Below are positions 57,476 through 64,000 of a DNA stretch of 64,000 bases, piece after piece. Under the pieces are notes generated by a model. That model ran no database searches, was not told where the DNA came from, and saw only the letters and a program-made list of their open reading frames with translations. The position numbers and the translations under genes are program-made. The stretch comes from Notamacropus eugenii (taxonomy: Eukaryota > Chordata > Mammalia > Diprotodontia > Macropodidae): the NCBI RefSeq assembly GCF_028372415.1, contig NC_092879.1:92962741-93026740 (forward strand), given 5' to 3'. Positions within the stretch are counted from its first letter, which is position 1. The number at the start of each line of letters is the position of its first letter.

Positions 57476-57959
57476 ATACTCAACCTCTGTCTAGGCACTG
57501 TAGTTCTCCATTGACCTTCCTGGCCAGATCTTGGTCCCAGGGTACAGAGATATGTCTGATTCCCTCAGTACACCTGGGTTGGAAAGATGACTGATACTTC
57601 CTTGGATTTCCCTATCAGCATTAGGCCTGGCAAATTTTCCAAGTCCGTTTGGACATCTGAGGTGACCTCCCTGCACATCTTCTGGCTACTCCATCATCAT
57701 GGCTCTGCCTCCCAAAGAAAGGCTCCTCAAAGCACAAAGTGAGATTCATTGTTCTTCCTCCATGGAACTGAAGGAAACTTCGCTGGAACATGAGCTAAAA
57801 GCTGATTTCTAGGAAAGTGATGGGCAAATTCTCAATAATATTGGTGCCAATTATGGTACCCAACATCATCAAAGAACAAGTTGAAAGTTACCTGAGTATA
57901 GACTGATTAGTTGAAGAGCCCAACAAGGACAAAACATACATGGGCCATGATGGAAAACT
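57476..57959. other. Unresolved; may be 3' part of the KRAB retrocopy
   Basis: Lies directly 3' (minus sense) of the KRAB boxes, but no zinc finger (CxxC...HxxxH) pattern was seen. Confidence 0.3.
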
Positions 57960-58400
57960 CTGTGTGTCAACTTCAATCATTATTACATGCCTGGTAGAAA
58001 AGACCTGAACAAGTGCTTCTCGGATCATCTCCCTCTGCAAGCCAGACCACTTCCTCTCCCTCCAACTGGTCAATCACATCTGCTTTGGAAACCGCTAGTC
58101 CCAGCCAGACCAGGTTGTGGTTATTCCCCAGCATCACGTTCCTGTACAGCTCCTCTGAAAGGGATGCAGGTGTCCCCACTCCTCCAGGGTGAAGTCCACG
58201 GCCACATCCTCAGAGGTCACTAATTCTGGTGACTGCTGGTGTGCAGGAGGACTAGGATCATTCTCTTCTACTCGATGCCCACACCAAGTGGGGAAAGGCA
58301 GAGTCCTCAGAGATCACAGCTCATTTTCCAGTTGTGAGACAAGGCATTTCCTGGCCTCATGTATCTGTGCCTGAGCCAATTCCAGGTTCTCACTTGATCT
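57960..58400 (-). pseudogene. KRAB-domain (KRAB zinc-finger type) retropseudogene fragment
   Basis: On the minus strand, 58212-58177 encodes [12 protein letters not shown], the KRAB A-box start. It continues through GHLHPFQR to [15 protein letters not shown], then the B box VSKADVIDQLE and GDDPRS (58140-58015). KRAB boxes recruit TRIM28 (KAP1) to silence DNA, usually retroelements. The A and B boxes are normally on separate exons but are joined here, so it looks like a processed copy. One base is lost near 58150-58157, shifting frame between PFQR and LYRNVML. Upstream, 58400-58235 reads as a helix-like ELAQAQIHEARKCLVSQLE followed by a stop. No C2H2 finger was found downstream, so the copy is partial or decayed. 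The parent gene cannot be named. Confidence 0.75.
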
Positions 58401-58535
58401 GATCATCCCCATGAGCTACTGTCCTATATTAACTATCCCCACTGGCTAGAGTATCACCATTTACCATCCTATATTGACTAAGTTCCTTCAGAAAACTCTT
58501 TAAATTTACTCTAATATGGATCTGTGATCTCATTC

Positions 58536-58567
58536 ATAGATAGATAGATAGATAGATGGATGATAGG

Positions 58568-58612
<45 letters not shown>

Positions 58613-58613
58613 T
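58536..58613. repeat. GATA tetranucleotide repeat
   Basis: About 18 units with one GGATGATAGGTA break. Confidence 0.97.
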
Positions 58614-58619
58614 TCTTTG

Positions 58620-59325
58620 TTCTAGTGATATTGTCTGCAACCTGTCCAGCCTCATCCTCTGAAATTCTTTTCAATATTCTTCCCTAAATTCTCTACAGGG
58701 GCACCACCCAACGTGCTAGCTATCTTCCTCTAGGGTTTCTTTTAATTGTATTGGTATCAATAGAACATCCCTCCTTATCAGAAGAATTCCTTCTCCCCTC
58801 CTCCTTAACCTTACCATCTCTCAAATGCTTATAGCTACCTTACTGCATTACAGACTTTGGAGAACTTTCCCTTAGGTGAGATCTGGGGCTCTTTCTCTTG
58901 GTTGACCTAAGCTCTCTCTCCCAATGGGAGAGCCTCTTCGCTGTGTGTTGTCTGATATATACTCTTCTGCACATATTTTCTCTGCTATTTGCTATGCACT
59001 TGGGAAAATGGGTTTCTTTGCTGTTTGCTGTGTTCATTGTGGAACTTGTATTTTGTGGGAGCAGGTCATACTTTGGGTACAAAGCTTGAGTCCTCCTTTC
59101 CTCACTAAGAAAGAGAAATCCGAAGTTTAGCTTGAACCCGAAAGCTGTATCCCTAGAGCAGATCATAGCTCTAGCTTAGTGTTCCCTCTCTCTGAGGAGA
59201 GCTGAATGGCCAAGCTCCTGGGCCTAGCCTCCTGCTTCAGTTCATGGTAGAATGAAAGTCTCCCTTGGAGAAGAGGCTAGAGATGGCTATTCTGTCTCTT
59301 TTTGAGCCCCATTTCACCCCCATGT
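58620..59325. other. Unresolved sequence
   Basis: No gene. 58880-59250 has an LTR-like look (short inner repeats such as TTTGCTATG and TTTGCTGTG) but no partner copy. Confidence 0.3.
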
Positions 59326-59329
59326 TATG

Positions 59330-59655
59330 TGTGAGGGACAACCTTGTTCCATACTCAATCTCCTGCCTCCACATGTTTACCTCCTTATCACAGATTCCTC
59401 AGTTCCTTTAGGTCTCAGCTTCAATCCCACCTTTTGCAAGAGACCTTTCCTGGTCCCTCTCCACACCTCTAAGGTTACCTCCAAACTACCCTGGATGATC
59501 TTGTTTGTCCATAGGTGTTTACATGCTCTCTTGTCCATTAGACCATGAGCTCCTTGAAATCAGGAACTGGTTTGGTTTTGGTTTTGTCTTTGCTTTTGCC
59601 CCTGGTGCCTAGGTTATGGTAGGCATTTAATGGCTATTTGTGGACTTAACTTGTT
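59330..59655 (+). mobile_element. L2 LINE 3' end
   Basis: TTTTGCAAGAGACCTTTCCT, CCATGAGCTCCTTGAAATCA, GGTGCCTAGGTTATGGTAGG. Confidence 0.85.
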
Positions 59656-62600
59656 TAATTATATGATGAGTTAAAGTTCTTTGAAAACTTTAAAGCCCCA
59701 TGGGAATATCAGTTATTACCATCTTTATTGTTTCCCTGGGCAGTGTACACTATTGGAAATATTTCTTTGTGCTCCATGGAGCAGTGTGTTGAGCTGACAG
59801 GTAGGAGGGACACTTGTTCTTTGACTTCTACTGCTCTTGGTCCCAGAGAAGTGCTTCCCGGTCATGGCAATTCCTGGAGGAGAGAAGGGAAGCTTGGGGG
59901 ATATGATCTGTGCTCTCTCCCTCTAGTCTTCTGGTCCAGCCCTGTCTCTATGGAGGCAAAGGCTCAAGACAGCCCTAATGAGTAACTAGCAAAGCCAACC
60001 AAGTTTTTGAGCCCCCAAGCACTCTGGTACGCAATGATTTCAGACACACTAAGGTCATGAGACTAGAAACTAGTTCAGATCTGACAAAACGACCTGGCTT
60101 TCACCTCTGTTTACAAGCTGCAAAGTTGTGTGTGTGTGTGTGTGTTTAAGGTTGGGGTGGAATAGTAGAGGAAAAAAACTACCTTGAAAAACTGGCTTTC
60201 AAAACGAAAAAGAAAACAACAACAAAATAATTGAAACTGCACACTGCATGCTGGGAAATCATGTCCATCCTGGGTCCCAAGGATGAGACAGGAAATGATA
60301 CCTTCCTGCCCCCACCCCCCTGTTTCTTTGCATTTGGGGGTTAGACTTTTTTGATGGGCTGGTTGGTTTTGCTGAACTTGCTCTCTTTTTTATCCTTTCT
60401 TAAATGGGATATTTCCTCCTCTGGGAAGGTGTAGACATTGAAATATGTTGGGAAACGGTAAAAACAACAGCAAACAACAAAAGATATCGATCCAAACTCA
60501 AACACCATTCTGGAGCCACTTTGGAGGGTCCACTTGGATCAAGGAGAGGCTGAATAACTTCGGATGGAATCTGGGAAATGGGAGCAGGGCTTGGCCTTTA
60601 CTCTTAGAACCCCACTCCAAGACACTCCTGGAATCAAACAGGAGAAATTTTTAAACTGCTGATATACTGTTGATATACTGGCTTTCACTAACCCTGGGAA
60701 GGTGCCCAGCTGGAGTTCAGTGCCTCAGGATCTGTGTGCCATCTCACCGGGGAACTGATCTTTTTCCACTACTGTCAACTCAGCCTAGTAGTAGCCAAGA
60801 GATTGCTGATCTCAGGGCCTGGAGGAAGCCTCCTCAGCCCTTAACTCTCATAGCAGAGAGTGAGGGTGAGTGGACAGGTCCTCTCAAGCGAAGGGAGCAA
60901 TGATGCAACCCTCTTAGCACACTGGATATGTTAGAAGGTGCTTTGGAATTTACCAAGTTTTGGTGTCTATTTTCTCCCATCCACATCCTACCTCCGATGA
61001 CACAAATCCAATCCAATTATGTTGGTGTTTTAGTTAACATATGTTTGTACGTAGAAGTAGGGGGAATTGAAGTAAGAGGAGGCCTGTGGCCATGAGGACC
61101 ACATGGGAGGGGACATCCCTGGTGCACATATTGATTGGCCATCCTCTGGGGCAGACATCTCGGTACGCTACCCTCTACAACTTCCTCTCAGCAAATTCTT
61201 CCTGCTTACTGTTCAGTCCCAGGGCTATGGCAGTGGAAGCCTGTACTTTCTCGAAGCCAGACCTGAAGCTGAATCACAGGATCAATGTGGGAAATGACAG
61301 AGCAGAGTTTACTTTGGGTTTGGAGCAGAGAAATGTCCACTTCCTCAATGCGATTCCTAGAAACTAGCAACAAAGGCCAAATACAATTTCTGCTTGTTCT
61401 CTGGCCTCTTTCATCCAGGTCTCCATCTAGAGTAGCCTCCTGTGCTGGCAGAGCAGAAAGGCAAGGACTGTGGAGGCAGGTGTCTTCAAGAGAGACATGT
61501 GCAGAGGTAGCCCAAGGGGGACATGCCCCTTTCCAGCTGAATGGACTTTAACCTCTGTTCCCCCTCCCTTGCAGGGGTGGTGGTGTTCTCAGAGATGGAG
61601 AAGAAGGAACAAAAAAGCCTCTTTGCAAAGGTATAAAATTAATCTGGTTTGCTTGTACACTGGAAGACAAAAGGGGAGCTATTCTCAGCTATGATTAACA
61701 AGTGGAACAGTTCCTGAGCTCACTTCTTTTTTCTCCACTTGTCTCGGGTATATGCAAAACTGATCCTTTTCTCACTGTGGTGGTCAAGACATCATAGGAT
61801 CTTGGGAAAAGGAGAGGAGAGATCTCAGTCTTTGAGACCAGGCAGGATAGCTGGAGAGTGTAGGAAGTACTGGGACTCTATTTGGATTGGCCTCCAAAGG
61901 CACTTCAAACTCCAAGACTATGTCTCCAACTGGACTTCAATGCCCCCCACTAGGTACCTAAATTATGAAGCAATACGAAGATGTCAGGCCTTTAGCAAAG
62001 TGAAGATGGGCTAGAAATCCTAACTGACTTCACTGGTTTGGATTAGTTAACACATTGTCTCTTCCTGATATCTGACCCCTTTTCCTCCTTGGTAACTTGA
62101 GGCCACATCTCTAAATGCAGGTAATGAATGGACCAATCCATAAAGTGACTACCAAAGACATTTGCTGTATAACAGAGGCTATGGATCATCCCCCAAATCA
62201 GTTTGGCTGGTGGATCAAGAGTGAGCAAAATCAGTAGATAGATGTGCCTGTGAGATCGTGGCAAAACTGATGGGGATCCTAAAGCATTGGCTGAGCTCCA
62301 TGACCCCATGTCTCTGGCTTCCTAGATCCCCAGCTTCTGAGTGATTCAGTTTGTGGGGAGGCAGGAGGGATGTTGGGGAGCAGGGGGAGGCCTGGTATGG
62401 CAAGGGATACACCCAACTAGAACGATTGACTTCACCTACTCATGGGGTAAGAAAAGGCAGCCTTGGGGCAGACACTCCTCAGATGCTCGGGGATCTTATG
62501 CTATGAGGACAAGATCTATGACTGGCTGTGTTTCCTCTTCTCCCCAGGTCACAAGCTGCTGAGCTTTGCACCTTTTGACCAAAAGAGACACGTTAGTACC

Positions 62601-63120
62601 CACGGCGGTCTTACTGCTGTGTCTCCTGTCTAGCCCCTGCTTAAGTTCTGAACCCAGCTAGCTGAGGACGGAAGAACCCCTGCCTGCCCTACCTCAAACA
62701 CACTGGTTCCAGCCTCAGTTTCATCCAATGCCATCTGTCTTGGTTTAGTCCTGGTCCATTTGTCCACGTATTTTGCTTATAAAACACCTACCTCCCCAGT
62801 AGCTTGAACCCATGCACTGAGCCTAGTACACCTTATTTTGTCACACTAATCCTCATGTTCTGAGCATCCACTGACATGTTTGCAAAAGGCAGGCTATTTG
62901 ATATGAAAATCAAGTTGGGACAGTACTGAGGTGTCATCAGTTGGCCTTTTATTAGACCTGAGTCTGCTTGGAGAGCATTAGGTAACCCCTTCATTATTTC
63001 AGAACTGGTGAGTACCCAGGCTAGGGGAAGGGGAAGCCAAGGAATGGTCACTTTGCCATAATTATATGCAAAGTACATTACTTAGTTTCTAATCTGGCAA
63101 ACAAGTCAATCAAACAAGTG
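59656..63120. other. Long unresolved stretch
   Basis: No intact gene, RNA or clear repeat over about 3.4 kb apart from a short GT run (60126-60146). At 62540-62558 a good acceptor-like tract (TTTCCTCTTCTCCCCAG) precedes a short open stretch ending in TAG near 62632; this is too little to call an exon. Frames at 61086-61551 match nothing known to me. Confidence 0.35.
60126..60146. repeat. Short GT repeat
   Basis: About ten GT units. Confidence 0.9.
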
Positions 63121-63124
63121 AGAT

Positions 63125-63310
63125 GTAGGGAGTGGATGGTGCTGGATTTCAAATCAGGAAAACCTGGCTTCAGATCCCACCCTTAAACTTGCTAGCTACA
63201 TGCTAAATCACTTCCCATTTTATGCTTCAGTTTCCTCCTCTATAAAATAAAGGGGTTGGACTCAATGACCTGCAAGCTTCCTTCTAGCTATAAATCTATG
63301 ATATCATGAA
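63125..63310 (+). mobile_element. MIR-type SINE
   Basis: AAAACCTGGCTTCAGATCCC, TTCAGTTTCCTCCTCTATAA, TTCTAGCTATAAATCTATGA. Confidence 0.8.
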
Positions 63311-64000
63311 AAATCAGGATGCCTAGCATCTGCTGGATACTGACCCTCTCTCCCTCAGATGGAAGTATTCCATCACCCCATTCCGCTCTGATCCTCGGTT
63401 CCACTATTCTCTGGGTTGGGGACCACCTGGGGTTCCTCTGGATTCTCGGGGGCCTTTCCATCTTCCCTGATGTTTTCCTTATCAGAGCCTGAATATTTCC
63501 TGGCCTTCCCATCCACTTTTGAAAATGAATCCTTCTCCATGTATCATCTGCTCAATGAGAATGTGAGTAGATTATCTTGATTTCTGTCAGCTCGCAGCTT
63601 ACGGAGGGGGATACAAAAGCACTGAGTAAATGCTTTTGAGTTCCATTTCTTCCCCACCCCCTTGTAACGATTCCAAAATGACTCAAGTTAAAAGCAAAAT
63701 GAATATAGAATGAATCACAAGATTTCCACCACAATCCATAACATTTATTTCTTATTAGATATTATATTAAGTATAGAAGAAAATTGAATAATTGTAAAGG
63801 CAAGGAAAAAACACTAATTACCCTATAAGCAAAGCACAGAAAATGGAGCGGAGCGGGGAGGGGGCGGAGGGGAGTGAAATGGGGCATAAGGCTGAGAGGT
63901 GATAAATGGTCTGCACATTCACAGGCTTTCTTTGTTAACACTTTTATCGTTGTTAACACCTTTCTGACTTCCCTTTCATGAATCATCTCCCTCTTCAGAT
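63311..64000. other. Unresolved sequence to window end
   Basis: No gene recognised. A GGAGCGGAGCGGGGAGG patch lies at about 63844-63875 in otherwise AT-rich DNA. Confidence 0.4.

Noticed and set aside
58533-58613. CRISPR-like regular repeats
   Set aside because: Perfect GATA tetranucleotides without spacers; a plain microsatellite. The ATTC tract at 52.8 kb is the same kind of thing.

Overview
The window looks like intergenic and intronic DNA from a marsupial. It is dominated by mammalian interspersed repeats: MIR/Ther-1 CORE-SINEs, L2 3' ends, CR1/L3 LINE pieces and L1 3' ends of the marsupial type. tRNA-derived SINEs with an RTE (Bov-B-like) 3' tail (WALLSI/Mar type) are also present, and I associate these with marsupials. 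The species cannot be named from sequence alone. A rather fresh L1 at 53.1-53.5 kb has a 3' UTR that I recall, without proof, from Australian marsupials.

The only clearly intact protein gene is RAB9B, on the minus strand. Its whole coding sequence (201 codons) lies in one exon at 15557-16162, preceded by a splice acceptor. A 3' UTR of about 2.7 kb runs to a likely poly(A) site near 12.83 kb. The promoter is probably the CpG island at 30.7-31.35 kb, which has a perfect NRF1 palindrome and a minus-strand splice donor at 31026. This implies a leader intron of about 14.8 kb. In human, RAB9B lies beside PLP1 on Xq22, so this window is probably marsupial X; no PLP1 exon is visible.

Layout. From 1 to 12.8 kb is gene-free DNA downstream of RAB9B, with a long inverted repeat (2.25-3.84 kb), an L1 interrupted by LTR-like sequence (3.97-6.36 kb), and a repeat-poor stretch (8.83-10.38 kb) that may be regulatory. 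From 12.8 to 31.3 kb is RAB9B. Its leader intron holds a broken CR1/L3 LINE with nested SINEs and an old ERVL-like provirus (21.93-29.06 kb), antisense to the gene, with two LTRs and a tRNA-Leu-type primer site. From 31.4 to 64 kb is upstream DNA full of repeats. It holds a processed TCP1 (CCT1) pseudogene split by a SINE (42.26-43.55 kb), a KRAB-domain retropseudogene (about 57.96-58.40 kb, minus), a young truncated L1 with perfect target-site duplications, and several long microsatellites.

I see no operon-like or prokaryotic system, no CRISPR array, and no intact second gene. Repeat calls were made by eye against remembered consensus sequences, so boundaries are accurate only to tens of bases.
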